A model generated the notes under the pieces. That model did not search any database and was not told the DNA's origin. It saw nothing but the letters and a program-made list of their open reading frames with translations. This document shows positions 37,478 through 46,597 of a stretch of DNA of 64,000 nt, piece by piece. Both the position numbers and the translations under genes were made by a program. Each line of letters opens with the position of its first letter. The stretch's first letter is position 1. Source of the stretch: Gemmatimonadota bacterium (GTDB taxonomy: Bacteria; Gemmatimonadota; Gemmatimonadetes; Gemmatimonadales; Gemmatimonadaceae); NCBI GenBank assembly GCA_016182795.1, contig JACPFW010000001.1, forward strand, positions 72,478-136,477. The letters run 5' to 3'.

Positions 37478-39022
37478 ATGCGCCGTTTCGTTCTTGCTCT
37501 CTCGCTCCTGCCGGCCGTCGCGGCCGCGCAGACGCCTGCCGCCATCGACAGCATCGTCGAGCGTGCCCTCAAGACGTTCGGCAATCAGGGGGCGGCGATC
37601 GCCGTCGTGAAGGACGGCAAGGTGCTGGTGGCCAAGGGATACGGCATCAAGAAGCTCGGCGCGTCCGAGCGCGTCGGGCCCGATACCCGCTTCGGCATCG
37701 CATCGAACAGCAAGGCGTTCACGGCGACGGCCATCGGCATACTGGTGGAGGAAGGGAAACTGGCGTGGGATGCGCCGGTGATCCGCTACCTCCCCGAATT
37801 TGCGATGTTCGATCCCTACGTCACGCGCGAACTCACCATCCGTGACCTCCTCGTGCACCGCTCGGGGCTCGGCCTCGGCGCCGGCGACCTGCTGTGGTGG
37901 CCGGCGTCCACGTACGACCGCAAGGAGATCGTGCGGCGCCTGCGGTACATCAAGCCCGAGGCGTCATTCCGCACCGCGTACGCGTACGACAACGTGCTGT
38001 ATCTCGTCGCCGGCGAAGTGATCGAGCGCGTCAGCGGACGCACGTGGGAACAGTTTGTGCAGGAGCGCATCCTCACTCGCGTGGGCATGACGGCGAGCAC
38101 GGTGCGGCACAGCGACGCCGGCGGCACGGACGACGTGGCCACCACGCACGCCGAGATCGAGGGCACGATGCGCGTGATCGCGCCTTTGACGAGCGACAAC
38201 ACCAATCCGGCCGGCGGCATCAACGCCGGCGCGCGCGATATGGCCAAGTGGCTGCTTGTGCAGCTCGACAGCGGCAAGCTCGCCGACGGTTCGCGGCTCG
38301 TGTCGGCGCGCACCGCGCGCGAAATCTGGACTGGCGTCACGCCAATGAGTTCGGGGCGGGCCGCGCCCGAGCTGGCGCCGCTCTCTACACAGTTCAATTT
38401 GTATGCGCTGGGCTTTGGCACGCGGGACTTCCGCGGCCGCAAGATGCTGACGCACACCGGCGGCCTGCCCGGCTATCTGTCGTGGGTGGGATTCATTCCC
38501 GAATCGCGCGTCGGCGTGGCCGTGCTCACCAACACCGAGACGCCGATGTTCTCAGCTCTCGGCTGGTCGCTGCTCGACTACGCGCTCGGCAGCTCGCCGC
38601 CGTGGGATTTTGTCGGCGCGTACGCCACCATCACCCAGCGGCAGAAGGCGGCGGCGGCCGGCCAGCGCACCAAGAACGCGGCCGCGCGCGACTCGCTCAG
38701 TCGGCCGTCGCTGGCGCTCGCCAAGTATGCCGGTACCTACGAGGATGCGTGGTACGGCGACATCACCGTCACCTTCGCCGATGGCAAGCTGCGCATGGCG
38801 TTTGGCCACACGCCGCAGCTGCAGGGCGAGATGGTGCACTGGCAACACGACACGTTCGTGGCGCGCTGGGATGACCGCGAGATGCGCGCCGACGCCTTCG
38901 TGACGTTCCAGCTCAACCCGGATGGCACCATTGACCAGGTGAAGCTGCGCGCCGCGGACCCGGAGACGGACTTCTCGTTCGACTTCCAGGATCTGCTCCT
39001 CAAGCCCAAGCGCGCGCGGTGA
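37478..39022 (+). CDS. Secreted beta-lactamase-fold serine hydrolase
   Basis: A 514-residue protein with signal peptide (about 1-18, ending AAAQ) and a class C beta-lactamase/DD-peptidase-like domain (about 25-370). The catalytic motifs are Ser76-Asn-Ser-Lys79, Tyr-Asp-Asn in YAYDNVLYL and His-Thr-Gly-Gly in LTHTGGLPG. A C-terminal beta domain of DUF3471 type (about 405-510) follows, with YAGTYEDAWYGDITV. Family members act as esterases, D-aminopeptidases or carboxypeptidases in the periplasm; the substrate cannot be read. ATG at 37478 is preferred as the signal peptide begins there. Its stop overlaps the GTG of the LpxR-like gene by four bases. Confidence 0.9.
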   Translation: MRRFVLALSLLPAVAAAQTPAAIDSIVERALKTFGNQGAAIAVVKDGKVLVAKGYGIKKLGASERVGPDTRFGIASNSKAFTATAIGILVEEGKLAWDAPVIRYLPEFAMFDPYVTRELTIRDLLVHRSGLGLGAGDLLWWPASTYDRKEIVRRLRYIKPEASFRTAYAYDNVLYLVAGEVIERVSGRTWEQFVQERILTRVGMTASTVRHSDAGGTDDVATTHAEIEGTMRVIAPLTSDNTNPAGGINAGARDMAKWLLVQLDSGKLADGSRLVSARTAREIWTGVTPMSSGRAAPELAPLSTQFNLYALGFGTRDFRGRKMLTHTGGLPGYLSWVGFIPESRVGVAVLTNTETPMFSALGWSLLDYALGSSPPWDFVGAYATITQRQKAAAAGQRTKNAAARDSLSRPSLALAKYAGTYEDAWYGDITVTFADGKLRMAFGHTPQLQGEMVHWQHDTFVARWDDREMRADAFVTFQLNPDGTIDQVKLRAADPETDFSFDFQDLLLKPKRAR

Positions 39023-39972
39023 GCCGGCGGTTAGTACTCGCCGCCTGCGCCGGCGTGCTGCTGATCCCCGGCGGCGCGCACGGCCAGCGCGCCGTCTCGC
39101 TCCGCGCCGACAACGACGCCTTCAACTTCTGGCAGATGCCGTGGGTGCGCACCGACGAGGAGTACACGAGCGGCGTGCAGGCGACCGTCTCGTACGACGG
39201 CGCGGCGCGCTGGGGGCGGCGGTGGGCGCGCGGACGCGGCGACTGCGGCGCAAGCGCCACGAACTGTGTGAGCCATTCGTACGCGCTGGGGCAGGACATC
39301 TACACCGGCGTGCGGCTCAAGGGGCGGTCGCGGGCGCTTCCGGGCGAACGCCCTGATGCCGGCGTGCTGTGGATTGCCGCGAGTCAGCGTGTGACGGGTG
39401 AGCGCACGAACACCGACATTGGCCTGACGCTTGGGGTGATCGGCAAGCCCAGCCTCGCCGAAGACATGCAACGGCTGTTTCACACCATCGCGCCGCGGCT
39501 CAACCGTCCAATCACCTGGGGCCGGCAGATGCCGGCCGAGCCCGTCTTCGCCCTCGCGCTCGACCACTCGCGGCGCTTGGGCGCGGGCGCCCTGCAGGTG
39601 CAGCCGCACATCGGCGCATCGCTCGGCACGCTGCTGACCGAAGCGCGCGCCGGCGCCGGCACGCGGATTGAGCGCACCTTCACCCTGCCGTTCAAGCGGG
39701 CGGTGCTGGCCGGCCCGTTCTCCGTCGCCCTGACGTCAGATGCGCAGCTGCGCGCCGTGGCGCGCAACGCGGCGCTGAGCGGCGCGTTCTTCCGGAAAGG
39801 GCCGAGTGTCGAGCTGCGCCCGTTAGTCACCGAGTACGCTGGCGGATTGCACCTTGGCTGGCGCACTCTCGACGCGTCGTGGACCGCGCACTCAACGAGC
39901 GCGGAACACGTGGGGCGCCGCGCGCCGCACAGCTGGTCGACGCTCGCGCTGAGCTGGCGCGCCCTGCGCTGA
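39019..39972 (+). CDS. LpxR-like outer membrane lipid A deacylase (DUF2219)
   Basis: A 317-residue protein with a signal peptide (about 1-22) and alternating beta strands ending in Trp/Leu-rich amphipathic segments (WSTLALSWRALR), as in outer-membrane barrels. The DUF2219/LpxR signature is seen as LRADNDAFNF and DEEYTSGVQATVSY near the N terminus (family: ENDxF and D-x-x-YTNG). LpxR removes the 3'-acyloxyacyl group of lipid A using calcium, with Asn, His and Asp residues in the barrel. A His equivalent occurs at CVSHSYALGQDIYT. If active it implies a lipid A-bearing outer membrane. It overlaps the serine hydrolase stop, so the two are probably co-translated. Confidence 0.83.
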   Translation: MSRRLVLAACAGVLLIPGGAHGQRAVSLRADNDAFNFWQMPWVRTDEEYTSGVQATVSYDGAARWGRRWARGRGDCGASATNCVSHSYALGQDIYTGVRLKGRSRALPGERPDAGVLWIAASQRVTGERTNTDIGLTLGVIGKPSLAEDMQRLFHTIAPRLNRPITWGRQMPAEPVFALALDHSRRLGAGALQVQPHIGASLGTLLTEARAGAGTRIERTFTLPFKRAVLAGPFSVALTSDAQLRAVARNAALSGAFFRKGPSVELRPLVTEYAGGLHLGWRTLDASWTAHSTSAEHVGRRAPHSWSTLALSWRALR

Positions 39973-40057
39973 TGCCGCTGCGCACGGGCCGGCGGAACTC
40001 CGCCGCGCTCGTCGGTATTCATGAATAGATGCCCCACGCCTTCACCGAGCCCCCCAA

Positions 40058-40510
40058 ATGCGTGACACCGATTCCGACAACGATCCGCTGCGCCGCCAGC
40101 TCACTCCGCTTCAGTACGAGGTGACGCAGTGCAGCGCCACCGAGCCGCCGTTCCGCAATGAGTTCTGGGATCATCACGAACCCGGGCTCTATGTGGACGT
40201 CGCCTCGGGCGAGCCGCTCTTCGCCTCCACCGACAAGTTCGATTCGGGCACCGGCTGGCCGTCGTTCACCAAACCCGTCGATCCGCGGCGCGTCAGCGAG
40301 CACGAGGACGCGAGTCACGGCATGCGGCGTGTGGAGGTGCGGTCCGCCGAGGGGAACTCGCATCTCGGGCATCTCTTTCCCGATGGCCCCGGTCCGACGG
40401 GGATGCGCTACTGTATCAACTCGGCCGCGCTGCGGTTCATCCCCGTCGATCGGCTGGAGGCGGAAGGGTACGGCGAGTACCGCCGGTTGTTCTCGAACTC
40501 CGGCGTCTAG
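40058..40510 (+). CDS. msrB: Peptide-methionine (R)-S-oxide reductase, zinc-free type
   Basis: A 150-residue MsrB that reduces R-methionine sulfoxide in proteins, normally cytoplasmic (no signal peptide). Catalytic Cys119 lies in [13 protein letters not shown], and the substrate pocket residues His and Asn sit in [11 protein letters not shown]. The two CxxC zinc pairs of many MsrB proteins are absent, and the usual recycling Cys position is Thr in [10 protein letters not shown]. Cys25 in [10 protein letters not shown] may serve for recycling. It lies 85 bases after the LpxR-like gene and 74 before a phosphodiester glycosidase-like gene; own promoter is not evident. Confidence 0.93.
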   Translation: MRDTDSDNDPLRRQLTPLQYEVTQCSATEPPFRNEFWDHHEPGLYVDVASGEPLFASTDKFDSGTGWPSFTKPVDPRRVSEHEDASHGMRRVEVRSAEGNSHLGHLFPDGPGPTGMRYCINSAALRFIPVDRLEAEGYGEYRRLFSNSGV

Positions 40511-40553
40511 ACGGGTTGCCACGTCCGGCGCGCACCTTTGCGGACTACGCGTG

Positions 40554-40559
40554 TAAATT
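40554..40559 (+). promoter_or_regulatory. TAAATT box upstream of the NAGPA-like gene
   Basis: TAAATT at 40554-40559 lies 24 bases before the ATG at 40584. Similar TAA[AG]TT hexamers occur at 52858, 53466 and 54815, each upstream of a gene start. It may be a -10-like element. No clear -35 is seen. Confidence 0.35.
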
Positions 40560-40583
40560 CAGGGACTCGTCACGTTGAGGCCC

Positions 40584-41771
40584 ATGCGCTCCCCTCTGCT
40601 GCTCTCATTCGTCTTCGCCGCCCCCCTACTGGCGCAGTCCCCGCTCGCCGACTCCACGGTCGTCGACAGCATCGCGCCCGGGCTGGAATACCGCTATGTG
40701 GTGCGCCAAGAGGGGCCGTGGCGCGCGCACGTGGTGCGCGTGGACCTGAAAAGCGGCGCCTACACGGTGCGCAGTGTGCGGGCCCTCGATTCGCTGCGCG
40801 GCCGCGAGACGGTCAGCGGCATGGTGGCGCGGGCGCGCCGCGAGGGGCACGACGTGCGCGTGGCGATCAACGCCGACTTCTTCGACCTCAAGAGCGGCGA
40901 GAGCATCAACAACCAGATCAGCGACGGGCGCATCTGGCGGGCGCTGAGCTGGAGCGGCGCGCCGCGAGCGCCGATGCGCAGCGCGCGCGGTCAGTTCGGG
41001 CTGACGCGCAGTGGCCGACCGGTGATCGACCGGTTCGTCTTCACCGGCACCGTGCACTCCACGCGACGCTCGTGGGCGCTCGACGGCGTGAACGCCATCC
41101 CGGCCAACGGCGAAGGACTCGTGCTGTGGCTGGGTGAATCAAACGGCAAGGCGCGCACCGACTCGCTGCACCCGGCGCGCCAGCTGCGCGTCGCGGTGGT
41201 GCGCGGCAGTTGGCGTGACTCGCTGATGCTGCGTCCGGCTGGCCCCGTCGCCAAGGCCGATTCCGCGGCGCTCGGCGCGCGCGACGGGGTGCTCGTCGCG
41301 TACGGACGGACGGCCGCGCGGCTTGACTCGATCGCGGCCATCAAGGGGTCGTTCGACGTGCATCCGTCGTGGATCCCCGCAGTAGGCGCGGTCGACCAGC
41401 TCGTCGGCGGATGGCCGGTGATGCTGCGCGACGGCATTCCGATGATCGAGTCGTCGGCAACCAGCGAGTTCACGGGAAAGAGCAACACCGATGTGCGACA
41501 TCCGCGCAGCCTCATCGGGTTCGACGCTGACACGAGTCACCTGTTCATCGTCGCCGTCGACGGACGCAGTCCGGCCAGCGCGGGGATGACCCTGGCGGAA
41601 GCGGCGGAGTTCCTGCGCGGCCTCGGTGTGGCCCACGCATTGAACCTCGACGGCGGGGGATCGACGGCCCTGATCATCGATGGCCGCGTCGTCAACCGGC
41701 CCAGCGACCCGCAGGGCGAACGGAGCGTGGCCAACGCCCTGCTGATCGAGGCCCGGCGCAGGTCGCCGTAG
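40584..41771 (+). CDS. Secreted phosphodiester glycosidase (NAGPA domain)
   Basis: A 395-residue protein with signal peptide (about 1-18, ending LLAQ) and a PF09992 NAGPA domain as found in mammalian uncovering enzyme. Family marks: VAINADFFDLKSGESINNQISDG, and the C-terminal ALNLDGGGSTALIIDGRVVN (LDGGGSxxL). The fold hydrolyses N-acetylglucosamine-1-phosphodiester bonds; bacterial homologues act on cell wall or exopolysaccharide phosphodiesters. Substrate is open. Ribosome site GAGG at 40577-40580 is close to the ATG, and a TTG start at 40575 is possible. It ends 184 bases before hypA, separated by a small hairpin, so it is not obviously part of that operon. Confidence 0.86.
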   Translation: MRSPLLLSFVFAAPLLAQSPLADSTVVDSIAPGLEYRYVVRQEGPWRAHVVRVDLKSGAYTVRSVRALDSLRGRETVSGMVARARREGHDVRVAINADFFDLKSGESINNQISDGRIWRALSWSGAPRAPMRSARGQFGLTRSGRPVIDRFVFTGTVHSTRRSWALDGVNAIPANGEGLVLWLGESNGKARTDSLHPARQLRVAVVRGSWRDSLMLRPAGPVAKADSAALGARDGVLVAYGRTAARLDSIAAIKGSFDVHPSWIPAVGAVDQLVGGWPVMLRDGIPMIESSATSEFTGKSNTDVRHPRSLIGFDADTSHLFIVAVDGRSPASAGMTLAEAAEFLRGLGVAHALNLDGGGSTALIIDGRVVNRPSDPQGERSVANALLIEARRRSP

Positions 41772-41807
41772 CGCGAGAGACGCGCGTCGGACCCGTGCTG
41801 GCCGGGC

Positions 41808-41824
41808 GTCCGGTGGTTCCGGAC
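41808..41824. terminator. Small hairpin after the NAGPA-like gene
   Basis: GTCCGG at 41808-41813 and CCGGAC at 41819-41824 pair around TGGTT. It is short and lacks a T-tract, so it is only a weak terminator candidate. The remaining bases to the hypA start at 41956 show no clear promoter or gene. Confidence 0.3.
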
Positions 41825-41955
41825 AGCGATGCAGTCATTCTCCTCTTGTAGCCGTCGCCGACCGCACGGCAACTTGCGATGCACGGATTCACAACGCTGT
41901 CTCCCTGACCGCGCCGGCTGCGCCCGCCGCGCCGCCGGCATCGAGTTGAAAGCCG

Positions 41956-42216
41956 GTGCATGAACTAAGCCTGGCCATCGAGATCGGACGCCTCGCCGAA
42001 GAGAAACTCGGCGCGACGGCGCCGCGATGCGTGGCGGTCGGGGTCGACGTCGGGACCGAAAGCGGCGTGGAGCCCTCGGCGCTCGGATTCTGCCTGGAAT
42101 CCGTCTTCAGCGATCCGCCGTGGCGCGGCGCCCGCGCCGTGCTCTCGTGTCCGCCGGGGGACGTGTTTCAGGTGACCTGGCTCGAGGTCGAGGACGATGA
42201 CGGTCCGAACGATTGA
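41956..42216 (+). CDS. hypA: HypA-like nickel metallochaperone lacking the zinc domain
   Basis: An 86-residue protein starting MHELSLAIEIG, the invariant HypA N terminus whose His2 and Glu3 bind nickel. The body (VAVGVDVGTESGVEPSALGFCLE) matches the family. Normal HypA (about 113 residues) carries two CxxC pairs that hold structural zinc between about residues 70 and 95; here the region reads AVLSCPPGDVFQVTWLEVED and keeps a single Cys-Pro remnant, so zinc cannot be held in the usual way. The frame is intact and the gene has a GTG start and overlaps hypB by 20 bases. HypA hands nickel to the hydrogenase large subunit together with HypB. A domain loss or a different zinc-free mode is likely. 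Confidence 0.88.
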   Translation: MHELSLAIEIGRLAEEKLGATAPRCVAVGVDVGTESGVEPSALGFCLESVFSDPPWRGARAVLSCPPGDVFQVTWLEVEDDDGPND

Positions 42217-42868
42217 AGTCCGCGAGCGCGTGATGGCGCGCAACGACGCGCTGGCCGCGCAGGTGCGCGAGCGGCTGGCGGCGCACGGCATTTGGGCGAT
42301 GAACCTCATGTCGTCGCCGGGCGCCGGCAAGACCACCCTGCTCGAACGCACGCTCGCCGAACTGGGCGAACCCCTCGACATCGCCGTGGTGGCCGGCGAC
42401 TGCCAGACGCAGAACGACGCCGACCGGCTGGCGGCGCATACGGGACGCCTTGTACACGCGGTCGTCACCGGCGGCGCGTGCCACCTCGATGCGCTGCAGG
42501 TGTTCGACGCCATCGAGCACCTCGACCTCGACGCCACGCGCCTGCTCATCGTGGAAAACGTCGGTAATCTCGTCTGTCCGGCGTCGTGGGACCTCGGCGA
42601 AACGACGCGCGTCGTGCTCTTTTCCGTGACGGAGGGCGAGGACAAGCCGCTCAAGTATCCCAAGATGTTTGAGAAGGCCGACTGGGTGGTGCTCACCAAG
42701 ACCGACCTCCTGCCGTATGTGCCGTTCGATGCCGACCGCGCGGTGCGTTACTGCCTGCAGGTCAACCCGAACGTGCGGTTCCTCTTTGTGTCGGCGACGA
42801 CGGGAGACGGTCTGGCGGAGTGGTTCGACTTTCTCCGTCGCTCCGTCGCGCCGCTGGCGCGCGTTTGA
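42197..42868 (+). CDS. hypB: Hydrogenase nickel incorporation GTPase HypB
   Basis: A 223-residue HypB: G1 loop SSPGAGKTT near residue 38, metal-site segments GDCQTQNDADRL, GGACHLDA and IENVGNLVCPASWDLGE, and NKxD-like KTDLLPYV. It lacks a His-rich N terminus and the N-terminal CxxCGC of some HypB proteins. It uses GTP hydrolysis to drive nickel insertion into the [NiFe]-hydrogenase large subunit, in the cytoplasm with HypA. It starts 20 bases before hypA ends and its stop TGA shares bases with the ATG of hypF, so the three are translated together. Confidence 0.95.
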   Translation: MTVRTIEVRERVMARNDALAAQVRERLAAHGIWAMNLMSSPGAGKTTLLERTLAELGEPLDIAVVAGDCQTQNDADRLAAHTGRLVHAVVTGGACHLDALQVFDAIEHLDLDATRLLIVENVGNLVCPASWDLGETTRVVLFSVTEGEDKPLKYPKMFEKADWVVLTKTDLLPYVPFDADRAVRYCLQVNPNVRFLFVSATTGDGLAEWFDFLRRSVAPLARV

Positions 42869-45156
42869 TGCCCACCACCCCGACGCTCGACGCGCGCCAC
42901 CTCACCGTGACGGGAGTGGTGCAGGGCGTCGGGTTCCGGCCGTTCGTGCACCGACTGGCGACGCGGTTCGGCCTCACCGGCTGGGTGCGGAATGTCGCCG
43001 GTACGGTGGAGATACGTCTCGAGGGGCCGGACGATCAGCTCGATGCCTTTGACGCGGCCCTGCGCGCGGAGGCGCCGTCGGTCTCGCGCATCGACGCCGT
43101 CTGGTCGGTCGACGCCGAGTCGGAGGGCGCCACGACCTTTACGATCGCCGAGAGCGAGGACGCGGACACGCTGCGCCCGGTGCCGCCCGACCTCGCAATC
43201 TGCGAGGAGTGCGAGCGGGAGTTGTTTGACGCCGCCGACCGTCGATACCGTCACCCCTTCATCACTTGCACCAACTGCGGCCCGCGCTATACGGTCATCG
43301 ACGCGCTGCCGTATGATCGTGAACGCACTTCAATGAAAGCGTTTGCGCTCTGCCCGCGCTGCGCCGCCGAGTACGCGGCGCCGGACGACCGCCGCTTTCA
43401 CGCGGAGACGGTTGCCTGCCCCGACTGCGGGCCGCGCGTCTGGTTTGAAGGCGGCGGCGCGGACCGGGTGGCCGAAGGGGACAGCGCGGTGCGCATGGCC
43501 GCGACGGCGCTGCGCATGGGCGCGGTGGTCGGCGTGCGCGGACTCGGCGGATTTCACCTCGCCGTGGACGCCACCAACGACGCGGCGGTCCGCCGCCTGC
43601 GCGCGCGCAAGCAGCGCGACGCCAAGCCGCTCGCCGTGATGGTGCGCACGCTCGACGACGCGCGCGCCGTTGCCCGCATCGACGAGCGCGAGGCGGCGGT
43701 GCTGACCTCGAGCGCGAGGCCCATCGTGCTGCTCACGCCGCGCGACGGCACGCCGCTGGCCTCGGCGCTGGCGCCGGGGCTCGACCGCATCGGCCTGCTG
43801 CTCGCCTATACGCCGCTGCACCACCTGCTCCTTGCGGCGGTCGGCCGCCCGCTGGTGATGACCAGCGGCAATCTGAGCGAGGAGCCCATTGCCATTGGTC
43901 TCGAGGAAGGACGCGCGCGCCTGCGCCCGCTGGTCGACGCGTTCCTGATGCACGACCGCGACATCGTGTCGCGTTGCGATGACTCGGTGGTGCGCATCGC
44001 CAAACCGCACGAGATCCTGATGCGGCGGGCGCGTGGGTATGCGCCCGTGCCGATTGCGCTGCCCGTGGCATCGCCCGAACCGCTCGTTGCGGTGGGCGCT
44101 CAGCTCAAGAACACGTTCGCGCTCGCCCGCGACGGACAGGCGTTCGTGAGTCCGCACATTGGCGACCTCGACGAACTGGCGGCGCTCGAGCACTGGCAGG
44201 AGGCGTACACGCGGTACCGCGCGCTCTTCCGCGTGGCGCCAACCTTCGCGGTGCGCGATCTGCACCCCGGGTATCTCTCCACGCGCGTCGCCGAGGAGTT
44301 GGGCCTGCGCCGCGTGATCGCCGTGCAGCACCATCACGCGCACGTCGCGGCGGTGGCCGCCGAGCATGGTGTGACAACGCCAGTGGTGGGGCTCGCCTTC
44401 GACGGCACGGGCTACGGCGACGACGGCAACGTATGGGGCGCCGAGGCGCTGATTAGCGATCTCTCGGGGTACCGCCGCGTCGGGCAGATGCGGTATGTGC
44501 CGCTGCCCGGCGGCGACGCGGCGGCGCGCGAGCCGTGGCGCGTCGCGGTCGGCTTTGAGACGTTGGCCGGCTGGCCGTCGGAAGCGTTCGGGCTGGCCTA
44601 TTATGGCGTGCCGACGTCGATGCGCGAAGGGGCGCATCAACAGGTGCTCAAGGGCGTCAATGCGCCAATGGCGTCGTCGCTGGGGCGTCTGTTCGACGCG
44701 GCGGCCGCGGTGCTTGGCGTGCGGCGCCACGCGTCGTTTGAAGGGCAGGCGGCCATGGAACTTGAAGCGCTGGCCGGCGATCTGCCGGCGGCGCCGCTGC
44801 CGTTCCCGACGTACGAACAGGACAACCGCCTGCACCTCGATCCCGTGCCGCTGCTGCAGGCGCTCGGCGAGGGGCGGCGGCATGGCGTCGACGTGGCCCT
44901 GCTCGCCGCTCGCTTCCACGAGAGTGTTGTGGAGGCCGCCGTCGACCTGGCGCGGCTCATCGCCGGGAGTTTCGCGCTCGACACCGTGGTGCTGAGCGGC
45001 GGGGCGTTCCAGAACGCGCGGCTCCTGACGCGCATCGCGCGCCGTCTCGCCGAAGCGCGGCTCCGGGTGCTCGTGCCGCACCTGCTCGGCCCCAACGACG
45101 GCGCCATCAGCTACGGCCAGGCCGCTGTCGCCTCGTGGATCCTCTCCCGCGAGTAG
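42868..45156 (+). CDS. hypF: Carbamoyltransferase HypF
   Basis: A 762-residue HypF that makes the cyanide ligand precursor from carbamoyl phosphate. Domains: acylphosphatase (about 10-95, VQGVGFRPFVHRLA), zinc-finger region (about 108-190) with the Cys pairs of ICEEC, TCTNCGP, CPRCA and CPDCGP, YrdC-like domain (about 200-390, with KQRDAKPLAVM and the SGNLSEEP block), and Kae1-like carbamoyltransferase (about 400-760, with VQHHHAHVAA, FDGTGYGDDGNVWGAE and LSGGAFQN). All metal and active-site motifs appear intact. The start at 42868 overlaps the hypB stop. It carbamoylates the C-terminal Cys of HypE, encoded three genes downstream. Confidence 0.95.
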   Translation: MPTTPTLDARHLTVTGVVQGVGFRPFVHRLATRFGLTGWVRNVAGTVEIRLEGPDDQLDAFDAALRAEAPSVSRIDAVWSVDAESEGATTFTIAESEDADTLRPVPPDLAICEECERELFDAADRRYRHPFITCTNCGPRYTVIDALPYDRERTSMKAFALCPRCAAEYAAPDDRRFHAETVACPDCGPRVWFEGGGADRVAEGDSAVRMAATALRMGAVVGVRGLGGFHLAVDATNDAAVRRLRARKQRDAKPLAVMVRTLDDARAVARIDEREAAVLTSSARPIVLLTPRDGTPLASALAPGLDRIGLLLAYTPLHHLLLAAVGRPLVMTSGNLSEEPIAIGLEEGRARLRPLVDAFLMHDRDIVSRCDDSVVRIAKPHEILMRRARGYAPVPIALPVASPEPLVAVGAQLKNTFALARDGQAFVSPHIGDLDELAALEHWQEAYTRYRALFRVAPTFAVRDLHPGYLSTRVAEELGLRRVIAVQHHHAHVAAVAAEHGVTTPVVGLAFDGTGYGDDGNVWGAEALISDLSGYRRVGQMRYVPLPGGDAAAREPWRVAVGFETLAGWPSEAFGLAYYGVPTSMREGAHQQVLKGVNAPMASSLGRLFDAAAAVLGVRRHASFEGQAAMELEALAGDLPAAPLPFPTYEQDNRLHLDPVPLLQALGEGRRHGVDVALLAARFHESVVEAAVDLARLIAGSFALDTVVLSGGAFQNARLLTRIARRLAEARLRVLVPHLLGPNDGAISYGQAAVASWILSRE

Positions 45157-45191
45157 AACCGCCTCTCTCCCAAACTCGTCCCTCGCCTGCC

Positions 45192-45485
45192 ATGTGCCTC
45201 GGAATTCCCGGTAAGATCCTCTCCATGCAGGTCGACGCCGGTCTCACCATGGGCGTGATCGACTTCGACGGCGTGCGGCGCGATGTCTGCCTGCAGTATG
45301 TCGCCGACGAGGTGGCGGTCGGGGACTACGTGATCGTGCACGTCGGCTTCGCCATCTCCAAGGTGGACGAGGACGAGGCGCACCGGACGTTCGAACTGCT
45401 GCGGGAGATGCGCCAACTCGACGAACTTGGCTGGGGCGCGGACGAGGCGGAGGCGGCTGGGCCAGGCGCCGAGCGTCGGGCTTGA
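45192..45485 (+). CDS. hypC: Hydrogenase maturation chaperone HypC
   Basis: A 97-residue HypC/HupF member. The start MCLGIPGKI gives the invariant Cys2 that binds the iron centre with HypD, followed by [11 protein letters not shown] and [22 protein letters not shown] longer reading from 45135 is rejected because the conserved N terminus must start at Met45192. The extra Asp/Glu/Ala-rich tail (about 80-97) is longer than usual. It hands the Fe(CN)2CO unit to the hydrogenase precursor. The stop overlaps hypD by four bases. Confidence 0.95.
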   Translation: MCLGIPGKILSMQVDAGLTMGVIDFDGVRRDVCLQYVADEVAVGDYVIVHVGFAISKVDEDEAHRTFELLREMRQLDELGWGADEAEAAGPGAERRA

Positions 45486-46597
45486 AGTACCTCTCGGAAT
45501 ACCGCGACGCGGAGATCGCGAAGGCGCTGATCGCGCGCATTCGCACGCGCGCCACGCGCCCGTGGACGCTGATGGAAGTGTGCGGCGGCCAGACGCACAC
45601 CATCGTGCGGCAGGGGCTCGACGCGCTGCTCGACGGGGTGGTGGAGATGATCCACGGCCCCGGCTGTCCCGTGTGCGTGACGCCGCTCGGGCAGATCGAC
45701 AAGGCGCTGGTGATCGCCGCGCAGCCGGGCGTGATCTTCGCCTCGTTCGGCGACATGCTGCGCGTGCCGGGGAGCACCGGTGACCTGCAGCAGGTGCGCG
45801 CGCGCGGCGGGGACGTGCGCGTCGTCTACTCGCCGCTCGACGCCTTGGCGCTGGCGTGCGCGCACCCCGACCGCGACGTGGTCTTCTTTGCCGTCGGCTT
45901 TGAGACCACCGCGCCGGCGAACGCCATGGCCGTGCACCGCGCCCGCGCGCTGGGCGTGCGCAACTTCACCGTGCTCGTGTCGCACGTCACGGTGCCGCCG
46001 GCGATGACCGCCATCCTCGACGCGCCCGACAACCGCGTGCAGGGGTTCCTGGCTGCTGGGCATGTCTGCGCCGTAATGGGTAACATGGCGTATGAGCCAA
46101 TCGCCGCCCGCTACAAGGTGCCCATCGTTGTCACCGGCTTTGAGCCCGTCGACATCCTCGAGGGCATTGCGCTGGCCGTCGCGCAGCTCGAGGACGGGCG
46201 CCACGAAGTGGAGAACCAGTACGTCCGCTCCGTCCGGCGCGAGGGCACGCCCCCCGCGCAGGCGCTGGTGGCCGAGGTGTTTGAGCTCACCGACCGGCAG
46301 TGGCGGGGCATCGGCGAGATCCCGATGAGCGGCCTGCGGCTGCGCGACGCGTACGCGGCGTTTGACGCGGAGCGCAGGTTCGGCGTCGGCGGCCTGGTGG
46401 TCGATGAGCCCGCGGCGTGCCGCGCCGGCGACGTGCTGACCGGGCGCCTCAAGCCGCCGCAGTGTGCCGCCTTCGGTACGGCCTGCACGCCCGATCGGCC
46501 GCTGGGCGCGCCGATGGTGTCGTCCGAGGGGGCGTGCGCCGCGTACTACAACGTGGCACGGTATCGCGCGCCCGACGCGGCCGGGGTGTCCGCATGA
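45482..46597 (+). CDS. hypD: Hydrogenase maturation iron-sulfur protein HypD
   Basis: A 371-residue HypD with a TTG start that overlaps hypC. The catalytic segments are present: [22 protein letters not shown] with the redox Cys pair, the Cys in GHVCAVMG and, near the C terminus, PPQCAAFG and EGACAAYYN that hold the [4Fe-4S] cluster. HypD with HypC is the scaffold on which CO and two CN ligands are put on iron. All key Cys look intact. It overlaps the hypE start (ATGA). Confidence 0.95.
   Translation: MKYLSEYRDAEIAKALIARIRTRATRPWTLMEVCGGQTHTIVRQGLDALLDGVVEMIHGPGCPVCVTPLGQIDKALVIAAQPGVIFASFGDMLRVPGSTGDLQQVRARGGDVRVVYSPLDALALACAHPDRDVVFFAVGFETTAPANAMAVHRARALGVRNFTVLVSHVTVPPAMTAILDAPDNRVQGFLAAGHVCAVMGNMAYEPIAARYKVPIVVTGFEPVDILEGIALAVAQLEDGRHEVENQYVRSVRREGTPPAQALVAEVFELTDRQWRGIGEIPMSGLRLRDAYAAFDAERRFGVGGLVVDEPAACRAGDVLTGRLKPPQCAAFGTACTPDRPLGAPMVSSEGACAAYYNVARYRAPDAAGVSA

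Noticed and set aside
43330..45081. A long minus-strand frame opposite hypF
   Set aside because: hypF is complete with all active-site motifs; the antisense frame has no family features.
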